DNA of 28,222 nt from the NCBI GenBank assembly GCA_964635875.1, contig CAZWRK010000056.1, positions 1-28,222 on the forward strand. The letters run 5' to 3'. How positions within the stretch are numbered: the stretch's first letter is position 1; the number at the start of each line of letters is the position of its first letter. Below, piece after piece: positions 1 through 8,027 of this stretch. The notes under the pieces were generated by a model. The model ran no database searches. It was not told the DNA's origin and saw nothing but the letters and a program-made list of their open reading frames with translations. Made by a program: the position numbers and the translations under genes. The stretch is from CAZWRK01 sp964635875 (lineage in GTDB: Bacteria > Pseudomonadota > Gammaproteobacteria > Burkholderiales > Aquaspirillaceae).

Positions 1-1
1 A

Positions 2-154
2 GTCGAAGGCAAACTCAATAGACAAATCGCCGAGGCGCTCGATATCAGCATCAAAACCGTTGAGGTGCATCGGGCGCGGGTCCTCGAAAAAATGGGCGTT
101 AAATCCGCCATTGAGCTGGCCGGTCGTCTGGCACGCAACCAAGCCCCGTCCTAA
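2..154 (+). CDS. LuxR/FixJ-type response regulator, C-terminal fragment
   Basis: This is the last 50 codons of a gene whose start lies outside the window. The peptide reads as the recognition half of a LuxR-type helix-turn-helix (GerE family): NRQIAEALDISIKTVEVHRA followed by RVLEKMGVKSAIELA, which is the usual end of FixJ/NarL-class response regulators. Such proteins bind DNA once an N-terminal receiver domain is phosphorylated. The receiver is not visible, so the signal and partner kinase cannot be named. The TVEVHRARVLEKM wording is closer to the FixJ/TodT branch than to NarL. nudB begins 14 bases after the stop codon, so read-through transcription into nudB is possible. Confidence 0.85.
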   Translation, partial: VEGKLNRQIAEALDISIKTVEVHRARVLEKMGVKSAIELAGRLARNQAPS

Positions 155-168
155 CTCGGAGAACCATC

Positions 169-648
169 TTGAGTGCGGTCTACAAACAAGCCCATTCGGT
201 TTTAGTCGTGATTCACACCCCTGATTTACGCGCGCTACTCATCGAGCGGGCGGACTACAGCAATGGTTGGCAATCGGTGACAGGGAGCCGCGAAGGCGAA
301 GAAGCCCTTCTGCAAACAGCGCAGCGTGAAGTCTTTGAAGAAACCGGCCTCTCTGCAGAGCAAGGGATATGGCACGACTGGCAGCAAGATAATCGCTACG
401 AAATTTATCCACGCTGGCGGCATCGCTACGCACCGGGCACCACGCACAACACCGAATCGGTGTTTAGCTTCTGCGTCCCTGCGCCCTTGCCTGTAGTCTT
501 AGCGCCGAACGAGCATGTCGCAGCGATCTGGCTGCCGTGGTCACAGGCGGCTGAAAAAGTGTTCTCGCCCAGCAATGCAGACGCCTTGCGCAGCCTCCCT
601 CAACGCTTTGCAGACTTGACCTCAAATGCCAACGCCCGCCATTCCTGA
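169..648 (+). CDS. nudB: Dihydroneopterin triphosphate diphosphatase (Nudix)
   Basis: This Nudix hydrolase removes pyrophosphate from dihydroneopterin triphosphate, the second step towards folate. The protein has 159 residues, close to the family norm of about 150. It shows the full Nudix box G-x5-E-x7-REVFEETGL at about residues 40-62, and the NudB-specific stretches WQSVTG and RHRYAPGTTHNTES, which match E. coli NudB closely. The start is TTG at 169, supported by GGAG at 158-161 with a short spacer; no ATG gives a better N-terminus. The stop lies 23 bases inside the next gene, so the two are probably translationally coupled. folD and purU, two other folate genes, lie elsewhere in the window but are not in this operon. 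Confidence 0.9.
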   Translation: MSAVYKQAHSVLVVIHTPDLRALLIERADYSNGWQSVTGSREGEEALLQTAQREVFEETGLSAEQGIWHDWQQDNRYEIYPRWRHRYAPGTTHNTESVFSFCVPAPLPVVLAPNEHVAAIWLPWSQAAEKVFSPSNADALRSLPQRFADLTSNANARHS

Positions 649-1396
649 ACTGAAAATCGCGACCTTTAACATGCATAAAGGGCTGTCGCCGCTCAATCGC
701 CGCCATCATCTGGATGCGATGTCCGAGGGCTTGCGTCATCTCTCTGTGGATCTTTTGTTTTTGCAAGAAGTCCAAGGCCGCCACGCCCTGCACGCTGGGC
801 GCTTTGAAGACTGGCCGAGCGAAGCGCAGCACCGCTACCTTGGGCGGCAGCTCCAAAAAAGCGCGGTGTATGGGCTCAATGCCACTTATGAGCACGGCCA
901 TCATGGCAATGCGATTTTGTCGCGTTACCCCATTCGGCAATGGTGCAACTTAGACATCTCGGTCAATCGTTTTGAACAGCGCGGGGTTTTACACAGTGAA
1001 ATTCACCCGCCACGCTGGGCACATCCGGTCACCGCGCTCTGCGTGCATCTCAATCTCTTGGCACGCGACCGGCGTAAACAATTTCAGGCGCTCGGCGACT
1101 ACATTGCCCGCGCCGTCCCCGCCCAAAACCATCTGATTTTGGCGGGGGATTTTAACGATTGGCGCGGCGAGGCCTGCAGTCATCTCAAAGAAATTGGGCT
1201 GGATGAAGTTTTTACCCGCGTCCATGGCCGCACCGCCCGCAGCTTTCCGGCGCGCCTCCCCTTGCTCACGCTCGACCGCATTTATACCCGTGGCTTAGTC
1301 GCCGAATCCGCAGAAATTCACCGTGGAATGCCGTGGCCTCGCCTCTCGGATCACCTCCCACTTTCCGCCTCGTTGCGCCCTTTACCGACGAGTTAA
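626..1396 (+). CDS. ybhP: Endonuclease/exonuclease/phosphatase family protein, YbhP-like
   Basis: A 256-residue protein of the EEP (DNase I-like) fold. Recognisable motifs in order are IATFNMHKG (metal-site Asn), LLFLQEVQG (catalytic Glu), GNAILSRYPI, LAGDFNDWRG (Asp and Asn of the active site) and SDHLPL (terminal Asp-His pair). All residues needed for a phosphodiesterase are present. The substrate is not known for this branch. The next gene, 3 bases downstream, is a ClsB-type cardiolipin synthase, the same pairing as E. coli ybhP-clsB (ybhO), so a role in phospholipid metabolism is a reasonable inference but not proven. The ATG at 626 lies within the end of nudB. No signal peptide is seen. 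Confidence 0.85.
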   Translation: MPTPAIPELKIATFNMHKGLSPLNRRHHLDAMSEGLRHLSVDLLFLQEVQGRHALHAGRFEDWPSEAQHRYLGRQLQKSAVYGLNATYEHGHHGNAILSRYPIRQWCNLDISVNRFEQRGVLHSEIHPPRWAHPVTALCVHLNLLARDRRKQFQALGDYIARAVPAQNHLILAGDFNDWRGEACSHLKEIGLDEVFTRVHGRTARSFPARLPLLTLDRIYTRGLVAESAEIHRGMPWPRLSDHLPLSASLRPLPTS

Positions 1397-1399
1397 ACG

Positions 1400-2560
1400 A
1401 TGCGTTTTATTCCGCACAATGCCGTCACCCTACTAGAATCCGGCGCGGATTTTTTTCCAGCACTGCGCACGGCCATTGAGCACGCGCGGACTGAAATTCA
1501 TATTGAAACGTATATTTTCCGGCTCGATCGCAGCACGCAACCGATTGCCGACGCCCTCATTGCGGCAGCCCAAAGGGGTGTCGCGTGTCATGTTTTGGTC
1601 GATGGGTTTGGGTCGCGAGACTTTCCTGAGGCGTGGCGCACACAATTTACGGCAGCAGGGGGGCAATTTTTGTTTTATCGCCCCGAAAATGCGCTATGGC
1701 GGTTACGACGCAGCCGGTTACGGCGCTTGCATCGCAAATTAGCGGTGATTGATGCGCGCCATGCTTTTGTCGGCGGAATCAATCTGCACGATGACTGCGA
1801 TGACGCTTTGCCCGGCTTTTTGCCACGCTATGACTATGCAGTCGCGCTTCGTGGCCCGATTGTCGCTCCGATCTATAGCTCGGTGAAATCGGTTTGGCAG
1901 CGCACATTATGGTTTCACGGGCATCCAGTGATCGTACAACGCCGTCCAGTCGTCATCGCGCCTGCCGGAGACTTAAATGCTTTGTTTTTAGTGCGTGACA
2001 ATCTACGCCATCGCCAAAGTATCGAAGCAGAATATCTCACCCAAATTGCAGAGGCACGCCGCGAGATTCTGATTGCTAATGCCTATTTTTTTCCCGGTTT
2101 TCGATTCCGGCACGCGATTCGTAGTGCAGCACGGCGCGGCGTTCGTGTCGTTCTTTTGCTGCAAGGGCAGATCGACAACCCAATCTTTTTTTACGCGACA
2201 CAGGGGCTTTTCCAAGATTTTCTGCGCGATGGCGTTGAAATCTATACCTATAAGGCGGGCTATCTACACACGAAGGTCGCCGTTATTGACCGACTTTGGA
2301 CGACGGTCGGTTCCTCTAATTTGGACCCTTTTAGCTTTTTGCTGGCCAGAGAAGCCAATGTTGTCGTGAAGAATCATGGCTTCGCTCATAAGCTGCGCAC
2401 ACGGCTTTTGCGGCGCATTCAACAACACAGCCTTCGCATTGACCCCCAGAAGCCTGAACACTCGTCGTACTGGCAAAAACTACTGATGTGGAGCTGCTAT
2501 GGTGTCGTGCGGATGGGCTTTGGTTTAGCCGGACTCGGCCAACGCTACTTTCGCCGCTAA
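1400..2560 (+). CDS. clsB: Cardiolipin synthase B (phospholipase D family)
   Basis: A 386-residue phospholipase D superfamily enzyme. It carries two HxK(x)4D motifs: HRKLAVIDARHAFVGGIN at about residues 112-129 and LHTKVAVIDRLWTTVGSSN at about 288-306. These form one active site that transfers a phosphatidyl group between phospholipids to make cardiolipin at the inner membrane. There are no N-terminal membrane helices, which fits ClsB rather than ClsA, and the length is near that of E. coli ClsB (413). The upstream ybhP-like neighbour supports the assignment. The start ATG at 1400 directly follows the previous stop. A hydrophobic C-terminal stretch (SCYGVVRMGFGLAGLG) may help membrane contact. 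Confidence 0.9.
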   Translation: MRFIPHNAVTLLESGADFFPALRTAIEHARTEIHIETYIFRLDRSTQPIADALIAAAQRGVACHVLVDGFGSRDFPEAWRTQFTAAGGQFLFYRPENALWRLRRSRLRRLHRKLAVIDARHAFVGGINLHDDCDDALPGFLPRYDYAVALRGPIVAPIYSSVKSVWQRTLWFHGHPVIVQRRPVVIAPAGDLNALFLVRDNLRHRQSIEAEYLTQIAEARREILIANAYFFPGFRFRHAIRSAARRGVRVVLLLQGQIDNPIFFYATQGLFQDFLRDGVEIYTYKAGYLHTKVAVIDRLWTTVGSSNLDPFSFLLAREANVVVKNHGFAHKLRTRLLRRIQQHSLRIDPQKPEHSSYWQKLLMWSCYGVVRMGFGLAGLGQRYFRR

Positions 2561-2570
2561 TCCAATACGC

Positions 2571-2600
2571 TTGAGAAAGCCCAAAAAAATCGTCCATAAT
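2571..2600 (+). promoter_or_regulatory. Sigma-70-type promoter for the 2638 gene
   Basis: TTGAGA at 2571-2576 and CATAAT at 2595-2600 each match the -35 and -10 consensus at five of six positions, separated by 18 bases. The predicted start, near 2607, leaves a leader of about 30 bases before the ATG at 2638. It lies just after the clsB stop codon, so the next gene can be transcribed on its own. Confidence 0.55.
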
Positions 2601-2637
2601 TCGGATCATATTCACGACACTTGCATGGAATGCCGCT

Positions 2638-3021
2638 ATGTTGATTAACCGATTGTTCGCTATTTTCACGCTGATATTCACCATAGCACTCAGCAGCTAT
2701 GCGCCAGCGGCCTTCGCACAAAACAAGGCCAAGGCGCTCTCCGGCACACTGTCCGGCAGCGAAGTCCGCGATTATCCTTTCGATGCCAAAGCGGGAGAAA
2801 AGATGCGCTTTACCCTCTCGGGTGATGAAAATGTCTATCTGCTGATTTGGCAAACCGGAGAAGAAGCGGGGTTACTCACCACCGACATTCGCGACTGGAT
2901 GGGCGCGATCCCCGAAGAAGGCCACTATATTGCCCGCGTCTATCTGTTCAAACCGGCCGCAGAAGCAGGGAAAACAGGCCGCTATCGCTTGTCGATCAAA
3001 CGCTACCCGACCGAAAAATAG
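2638..3021 (+). CDS. Small secreted protein, PPC/lysozyme-inhibitor-like beta domain
   Basis: A 127-residue protein with a clear Sec signal peptide: LINRLFAIFTLIFTIALSS is hydrophobic and AFA-Q is a plausible signal peptidase I site near residues 26-28. The mature part has the pattern YPFDAKAGEKMRFTLSG, then IPEEGHYIARVYLFKPAAEA, then GRYRLSIKRY. It resembles small periplasmic beta-sandwich domains often annotated as inhibitors of g-type lysozyme or as pre-peptidase C-terminal-like domains. I infer a periplasmic location and a beta fold; the function is unknown. The mature region has no cysteine. A dedicated promoter precedes it and a strong terminator follows, so it appears to be a single-gene unit. 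Confidence 0.7.
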   Translation: MLINRLFAIFTLIFTIALSSYAPAAFAQNKAKALSGTLSGSEVRDYPFDAKAGEKMRFTLSGDENVYLLIWQTGEEAGLLTTDIRDWMGAIPEEGHYIARVYLFKPAAEAGKTGRYRLSIKRYPTEK

Positions 3022-3034
3022 CCATCAAGCGCGT

Positions 3035-3067
3035 AAAAAAACGCCCCGTTATAACGGGGCGTTTTTT
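3035..3067. terminator. Bidirectional intrinsic terminator
   Basis: A perfect 9-bp stem (CGCCCCGTT at 3042-3050, AACGGGGCG at 3053-3061) with a 2-base loop is flanked by seven A on the left and six T on the right. It can therefore end transcripts from both strands. It lies between the stop codons of the secreted protein (+) and the DUF945 gene (-). Confidence 0.9.
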
Positions 3068-3085
3068 GTGTATCTTCAATCATCC

Positions 3086-4684
3086 TTAAGGCGCTTTTTT
3101 CTCCAGCACGGTCGCTGACTCGCCGTCTTGAAGCCCCAGTTCTGGCGGCATTTCCTGCCACGGCAACAAGACCGGATGCTGATTCACCAGCAACTTGCCG
3201 CCCTTCCACTCCATCTTGGTGTCGATTTGCTCGCCATTCATCGTAATAAAGCGCTGCTCTTTCCACGTTGACAACTGCGTAGCCAAGAGATTACGCGCCA
3301 GCTCATCAATATCTTCAACGTTTGGCGCGTTTTCAGCGGTGGCATCCACCACAAAGAGATTACGTGCCTGCGCAACAACCAAATCTTCCAAGGTTGGACG
3401 CGGCACGCTGAGCGCCGCTTCCGCATCGACTTTCCCAAGGAAGTCGATCGGTTTTTTCAGATCCGCATCAACCAAACCATTCAGCGCCAATTGCCCATTG
3501 AGCTTCACTTCACCCTCAGGCAGTTTTAGCGTGAATTCATTCACGATCAAGCGTGGATTGGCGGTTAAAAGCGGCAAGCCCTCTTTGAGCACGGTATCCA
3601 CGTATTGCTTACGCAAGGCAGCAGGATCCGCTCCGTTAAATGGAATCGCGGTCAGCGCAGCATCGAGCTTGACCAACGTCGGACCATGTAAGTGCGTTGC
3701 CGCAATATCTAACTTCAACGGGCCAACGGCTTTTTGGTTGATGCTCAACGTCGCAAAATCTAATTTGCCACGCGTGTTGATAAACTCGTCTTGCTCACTG
3801 GTTGAAATTTGGTAGTGCAAATCTTTTAACTCAACCGTCGAAGGCTTGAACTCGCCGGAAGGATTAATAAACTCGCCCACCCGAACCCGTGTGAGTAAAT
3901 ACACCAGCTCATTCAGCCGAATTTCGTACGGAATACTTTCACGCGAATCCATGCGCACGCGACCAATACTCAGCTCGCTGGCACCTAATTTCACACCGGT
4001 CTGTCCGGGGCGGGTATTTGAAAGCCAATTTAAGCCGTCTAGCTCAACATGGCCCTTCGTTGCTGCATCAACCATCAAACCAGGCAGGCGCGCATCCACG
4101 CCATATTGGCTATAGCCCGACTCGTAATCGACTTTGGCGGTAAACCCTTGCCAATTAATTTTGACACCCGCGAGCGGTTCTTCGTATTCAAACTTCGGTA
4201 CCAGCACCTGCAACTCACCGCCGCCAGTTAAATACAGGCGGTTGGTCACTGTGATCGGTTCAGCGTCGCCAAAAAAGCGCTTGAGTGTTTTGCGCGTTTC
4301 GGGGCTCATTTCAAATTCGGTGCGCACCACAGCTTGAGCGGGTTTAAAACCAAAACGGCTTAATTCTGGCAACGGCCCATGATCCACATGGTTGGTATAG
4401 CGCAACGACACATTCGCCAAATTACGCGACTGTTCGGGCAGCAAGCTCAGATAAGGGCCAATAAATTCAGGGTTAAGCTCAAGCTCGGTCACTTCCGTAG
4501 AAGAAAACCAGCCCCGCTGATAGCTGTGATTTTTGACCTTAAACATCGACAAGCCCGCAACAATGCGATGCTGCTCGGCCAATGTTTTTTCCGCTTTAAT
4601 GCCAGCCCAGTAGGCCGAGCCACCAAATCCCGAGGCTAAAATCACCAATCCGCCTGCGGCTAGACGCCAGATATGCTTAGTCAC
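3086..4684 (-). CDS. DUF945 family protein, YdgA-like
   Basis: A 532-residue protein with one N-terminal membrane helix (WRLAAGGLVILASGFGGSAY, residues about 6-25) followed by a large periplasmic part. The opening block with FKVKNHSYQRGWFSSTEVTE is typical of the DUF945 family (E. coli YdgA, YihF). The family resembles AsmA-like envelope proteins in being a long beta-rich periplasmic chain anchored by one helix; its molecular role is not established. The start is GTG at 4684, preceded on the minus strand by GGAG six bases away. The gene stands alone, divergent from ridA and convergent with the secreted-protein gene. Confidence 0.8.
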   Translation of the reverse strand: MTKHIWRLAAGGLVILASGFGGSAYWAGIKAEKTLAEQHRIVAGLSMFKVKNHSYQRGWFSSTEVTELELNPEFIGPYLSLLPEQSRNLANVSLRYTNHVDHGPLPELSRFGFKPAQAVVRTEFEMSPETRKTLKRFFGDAEPITVTNRLYLTGGGELQVLVPKFEYEEPLAGVKINWQGFTAKVDYESGYSQYGVDARLPGLMVDAATKGHVELDGLNWLSNTRPGQTGVKLGASELSIGRVRMDSRESIPYEIRLNELVYLLTRVRVGEFINPSGEFKPSTVELKDLHYQISTSEQDEFINTRGKLDFATLSINQKAVGPLKLDIAATHLHGPTLVKLDAALTAIPFNGADPAALRKQYVDTVLKEGLPLLTANPRLIVNEFTLKLPEGEVKLNGQLALNGLVDADLKKPIDFLGKVDAEAALSVPRPTLEDLVVAQARNLFVVDATAENAPNVEDIDELARNLLATQLSTWKEQRFITMNGEQIDTKMEWKGGKLLVNQHPVLLPWQEMPPELGLQDGESATVLEKKAP

Positions 4685-4835
4685 CGAAGCTCCGTAATGA
4701 ATAAATGCTGAACTGCGGCAATCTTAACACCAGCGGCCATTACGTGGGGATATGCCCAAAACCCCGCACACGCTTGATGTAGAATTGTCCCTTTGTGCAC
4801 ACGCATTGCACCTCACCGAACAGAAAGGATTTTTC

Positions 4836-5183
4836 ATGGAGATCATTCGCCACAAACCTTTAGGACGCCTGGCAGACGCGGTCGTAGCGGGTCAGTTTAT
4901 TTTCTTAGCGGGACAAGTCCCCAATAATGCTGAAGCAGATGCACGCGCACAAACCGAAGATGTCTTGGCGCAAATCGATGCCTTATTAGCAGAACTCGGT
5001 TCAGATAAATCAAAAATTGTGGACGTCACGATTTTCTTAGCTTCGCTGCAAGACTACGATGCGATGAATGCAGCTTGGGACGCTTGGGTGTTGGGCGATC
5101 ACTTGCCCGCCCGCGCGACCGTCGAAGCCCGACTGGCGAACCCCGATTGGAAAGTTGAAATCAAGCTCACCGCCGTTCGCTAA
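4836..5183 (+). CDS. RidA/YjgF family protein
   Basis: A 115-residue protein of the RidA (YjgF/YER057c/UK114) family. It shows VVAGQFIFLAGQVPNN at the N-terminus and LPARATVEARL near residues 90-100, where the conserved Arg (R93) of active RidA enzymes sits. RidA proteins hydrolyse reactive enamine/imine intermediates released by PLP enzymes. The frame stays open upstream to 4752, but the ATG at 4836 has AAAGGA eight bases before it and gives the usual family length, so I use it. The C-terminal loop differs from E. coli RidA, so this may be a sub-family member and I give no symbol. It precedes ppsR on the same strand with a 92-base gap. Confidence 0.85.
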   Translation: MEIIRHKPLGRLADAVVAGQFIFLAGQVPNNAEADARAQTEDVLAQIDALLAELGSDKSKIVDVTIFLASLQDYDAMNAAWDAWVLGDHLPARATVEARLANPDWKVEIKLTAVR

Positions 5184-5275
5184 TCTCGACCTTAAGCGAG
5201 TCAGGCGGATGCTGTTCGCTGTGTCATCACAGCCCCCTGTTTTTTATTGATGCTTTAATTCTGGAGAAACTGACG

Positions 5276-6100
5276 ATGCCCCACCGCCGCTCTGCTTTTT
5301 TTGTCTCTGACCGAACCGGCATCACTGCCGAATCGCTTGGGCACACCTTACTGACCCAATTCGATAGCCAAGCTTTTAAGCGCGATACGGTACCGTTTAT
5401 TGACACACCGGAGAAAGCACAAGAAGTGGGTTTGCGCATTCGCCAAGCCGCCAATGACGACCACCACAAACCCTTGGTGTTCGTCAGTATTGTCGATCAA
5501 GGCGTCCGCAAAGCGCTGGATGTTGAGGATTGCGCCTTGGTCATCGACTTCTTCGAAACTTTTGTCGGCCAGATTGAGGCCGAACTCGGCCTTACCGCCT
5601 CGCGCCAAGTCGGTAAATCTCACGGCATTGGCAACGATGAAAAATACGGCCACCGAATCGACGCGGTGAATTTCTCGCTGAACCACGATGACGGAATTAA
5701 ACCGCGCGATTTAGACGAAGCGGATGTGATTTTGGTCGGTGTTTCCCGCTCGGGTAAAACCCCAACTTGCCTGTATTTGGCATTGCAATACGGTATCAAG
5801 GCCGCGAACTACCCGCTGACCCCCGAAGATTTCTCCAGCCCGACCTTGCCCAAGTTGTTGCTCCCCTACCGCCAAAAGCTGTTTGGCCTGACGATTCAGC
5901 CGGAACGACTGGTGCAAATTCGTGGTGAACGCCGCCCGAACAGCACCTACGCTTCGCTCGAAAATTGCCGCTTCGAAGTCGCAGAAGCCGAAGCCATGCT
6001 GCGCCATCACGGTATTTCGTATATCAGCACCACCAGTAAGTCGATCGAAGAAATTGCCTCAACGATCATGCACCACAGTCATTTATCGCGTCGCTTCTAA
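5276..6100 (+). CDS. ppsR: PEP synthetase regulatory protein (kinase/pyrophosphorylase)
   Basis: A 274-residue protein that matches the DUF299/PpsR family along its whole length. PpsR both phosphorylates with ADP and dephosphorylates a threonine of phosphoenolpyruvate synthase, switching that gluconeogenic enzyme off and on. Visible signatures are the opening FFVSDRTGITAESLGHTLL, the P-loop-like GVSRSGKTPT at about residues 155-164, KAANYPLTPEDF, and KLFGLTIQPERLVQIRGERR. The start ATG has GGAG 10 bases upstream. Its target gene ppsA, often a direct neighbour, is not in this window. A strong intrinsic terminator follows. Confidence 0.95.
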   Translation: MPHRRSAFFVSDRTGITAESLGHTLLTQFDSQAFKRDTVPFIDTPEKAQEVGLRIRQAANDDHHKPLVFVSIVDQGVRKALDVEDCALVIDFFETFVGQIEAELGLTASRQVGKSHGIGNDEKYGHRIDAVNFSLNHDDGIKPRDLDEADVILVGVSRSGKTPTCLYLALQYGIKAANYPLTPEDFSSPTLPKLLLPYRQKLFGLTIQPERLVQIRGERRPNSTYASLENCRFEVAEAEAMLRHHGISYISTTSKSIEEIASTIMHHSHLSRRF

Positions 6101-6112
6101 GCGATAAAAACC

Positions 6113-6144
6113 AAAAAGCCGGTGAAATGTTCACCGGCTTTTTT
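6113..6144. terminator. Bidirectional intrinsic terminator
   Basis: A stem of AGCCGGTGAA and TTCACCGGCT (about 6117-6126 and 6130-6139) with a 3-base loop is flanked by A on the left and a T run ending at 6144. It sits between the stop codons of ppsR (+) and argA (-) and can serve both strands. Confidence 0.9.
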
Positions 6145-6159
6145 GATCGCGATAACCGC

Positions 6160-7473
6160 CTAGTGCAGACGCTTAATCAGCACCTGCGAGCGCCGCTGAT
6201 AGTTATACAACTGTTGTTTTTGCATCGGTAAATCGGCGGTGGTTGCACGCACAAAGCCCCGCTCCACAAACCAATGCGCGGTTTGGGTTGTCAGCACAAA
6301 AATCTGCTGAATATGCGCCCGCCGCGCGCGGTTTTCGACATGACGCACCAACTCTTCGCCATAGCCTGCATCGCGCCATTGGTCGCTAACCGCCAAACAC
6401 GCTAATTCGGCCATGCCCGCCTCGATAAACAAATGCATCGCGACACAGCCCGCAATCATTCCATCGTGCTCAATCACCGCGTAATGGTGAATCTCCATTT
6501 CGAGCAGTTCGCGGCCGCGTTTCACCAATGCGCCACGCTGCTCAAGTGGCTCGATCAGGGCCAAAATGGCACCAACATCGTCAATCGTGGCATCCCGAAC
6601 TTTGACTAAACTTTCTCGCGACACCATCGTGCCCACCCCATCATGGGTGAATAGTTCGGTTAACAACGCCCCCTCTTCGCTGTGACTCACCAAGTGCGCC
6701 CGCGACACACCGTGTCGCGTTGCATGCACTGCGCACTCTAAATAGCGCCACACCGCCTTATCATCGCGCTTAAGTACCGCCAATAACGCCTCGGCTTCGC
6801 TCGCGGTCAACTCGGTTTGCAGGGCATCATCTTGATCGTGAATACCGGGCGTATCGGTTAGGAAAATCAGCTTCTCGGCCTTAAGATGCCGCGCCAAATT
6901 CATGGCCAGCTCTTCCATCGGTAAATTGAAAATCTCGCCCGTGGGTGAGAAGCCCAGCGGAGAAATCAAAACAACCTCTCCCAGATCTAAATGTCTCTGA
7001 ATCGCGATCGTGTCAATTTTCCGAACGCTGCCGGTATATTGCATATCAACGCCATCGAGCACGCCGAGCGGTCGCGCCATCACATAGTTGCCACTCGCAA
7101 TACGCAGATCTGCGCCGGCCATCGGCGAGTTGGGCAAGGCCATACTGAGCTGCGCCTCGATATCGCTGCGCACTTCACCCACCGCCTGCTGTAAAGCCAC
7201 CAAGGCGAGGGCATCGGTGACGCGCCGTCCACTATGGAAATAGCCTTCCATGCCACGCTCGGCTAAAAGTGCTTCGGCTTGAGGCCGAACACCATACACC
7301 AGCACCAAGCGGACCCCTAAGCTCGCCAATAAATTAATGTCGTGACACAGACCGGCAAGATGGCCCTCTGTGATCACCTCGCCCCCAAATGCGATGACAA
7401 ACGTTCGGCCACGAAAAGCGTGGATATAGGGGGCGGCTTGTCTAAACCAAGAGACAAAGGCGGGGGTGTGCAT
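6160..7473 (-). CDS. argA: Amino-acid N-acetyltransferase (N-acetylglutamate synthase)
   Basis: ArgA makes N-acetylglutamate from glutamate and acetyl-CoA, the first step of arginine synthesis. The protein has 437 residues (E. coli ArgA 443). An amino-acid-kinase-like domain fills residues 1 to about 290, with FVIAFGGEVITEG and ISPLGFSPTGEIFNLPMEE. A GNAT acetyltransferase domain fills the rest, with HLFIEAGMAELACLAVSDQW, a GYGEELVRHVE acetyl-CoA loop and FVLTTQTAHWFVERGF. The frame is open upstream to 7596, but ATG at 7473 has AAGGA at good spacing and matches the family start MHTPAFVSWFRQAAPYIHAF. An extended -10 promoter candidate lies at 7516-7524. I see no clear ArgR box. Confidence 0.95.
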   Translation of the reverse strand: MHTPAFVSWFRQAAPYIHAFRGRTFVIAFGGEVITEGHLAGLCHDINLLASLGVRLVLVYGVRPQAEALLAERGMEGYFHSGRRVTDALALVALQQAVGEVRSDIEAQLSMALPNSPMAGADLRIASGNYVMARPLGVLDGVDMQYTGSVRKIDTIAIQRHLDLGEVVLISPLGFSPTGEIFNLPMEELAMNLARHLKAEKLIFLTDTPGIHDQDDALQTELTASEAEALLAVLKRDDKAVWRYLECAVHATRHGVSRAHLVSHSEEGALLTELFTHDGVGTMVSRESLVKVRDATIDDVGAILALIEPLEQRGALVKRGRELLEMEIHHYAVIEHDGMIAGCVAMHLFIEAGMAELACLAVSDQWRDAGYGEELVRHVENRARRAHIQQIFVLTTQTAHWFVERGFVRATTADLPMQKQQLYNYQRRSQVLIKRLH

Positions 7474-7515
7474 CAGATCAATCCTTGCGTGCGAAGGGTA
7501 AGCGGGAACGGCGAC

Positions 7516-7524
7516 ATTATGCCA
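7516..7524 (-). promoter_or_regulatory. Extended -10 promoter candidate for argA
   Basis: Read on the minus strand, the sequence is TGGCATAAT: a CATAAT -10 hexamer (five of six matches) preceded by the TG of an extended -10. There is only a weak -35 upstream (CTTTGT, 17 bases away). The start would be near 7509, giving a leader of about 35 bases for argA. This suggests argA can be transcribed apart from the gpmI-envC-ctpA unit upstream. Confidence 0.45.
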
Positions 7525-7611
7525 TTTTGCGGCAACGCACAAAGCAGGTTTTGCGCCAAAAAAGATCGGAAATATCCGCGCAAAATTCCGCAGCAAGGGA
7601 TCTAAATCAGA

Positions 7612-8010
7612 TTAAAGATAACGGCGTAGTTCTTCGGGCGTGTCATCACGATCTCCATGTAAATGGTGGTCGTAAATATGGGAAAACGCTTCTCGAGATT
7701 TGCAGTTCAGGGCGGGGATATGTTGATTTGCTAACTGCACATTTTCAGAATAAAAAATCAAGGCGTGATGCAGTTTTTGAAATAAGCCATTCTCAATATG
7801 GAAACCCGCATCGGCCAGCCGCGTCAGGAGATCACACAAGGTGTACTCCCCCAGTTGATAGCTCACCAATAAACCATGGCGGGGCGGCATATCAAGCGCA
7901 GAGACACCAGGCAGATCATTTAAAAACTGCACCGCCAACGCGCTTTGTCCGGTCGGGATCGGATGCAAAATGATTTCGTGGCATTTGAACAGATCAAGCG
8001 GCAAAGTCAT
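7612..8010 (-). CDS. Conserved hypothetical protein
   Basis: A protein of 132 residues whose opening MTLPLDLFKCHEIILHPIPT has the look of a conserved proteobacterial hypothetical family; I cannot give it a function. It has no signal peptide or membrane helix and is rich in His and Leu, with HHLHGDRDDTPEELRRYL at the end. Two ATG codons stand in tandem (8013 and 8010). AAGGAG lies three bases before the first and six before the second, so I choose 8010. The gene lies 49 bases below ctpA and 138 bases above argA on the same strand. A small cytosolic protein is the most that can be said. Confidence 0.7.
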   Translation of the reverse strand: MTLPLDLFKCHEIILHPIPTGQSALAVQFLNDLPGVSALDMPPRHGLLVSYQLGEYTLCDLLTRLADAGFHIENGLFQKLHHALIFYSENVQLANQHIPALNCKSREAFSHIYDHHLHGDRDDTPEELRRYL

Positions 8011-8027
8011 CATCGTCTCCTTGAGCA

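Noticed and set aside
3195..3815. A 206-codon plus-strand frame opposite the DUF945 gene
   Set aside because: It is antisense to a full-length gene with a good start, has no ribosome site and no recognisable protein features.
5218..5246. Small hairpin (GCTGTG/CACAGC) followed by a T run between the RidA gene and ppsR
   Set aside because: Only 6 bp, with CCCCTG between the stem and the T run. This is too weak to call a terminator, and the two genes may still be co-transcribed.
7474..7611. ArgR operator before argA
   Set aside because: I looked for paired TNTGAAT-ATTCANA half-sites in the 138-base region and found none that fit.
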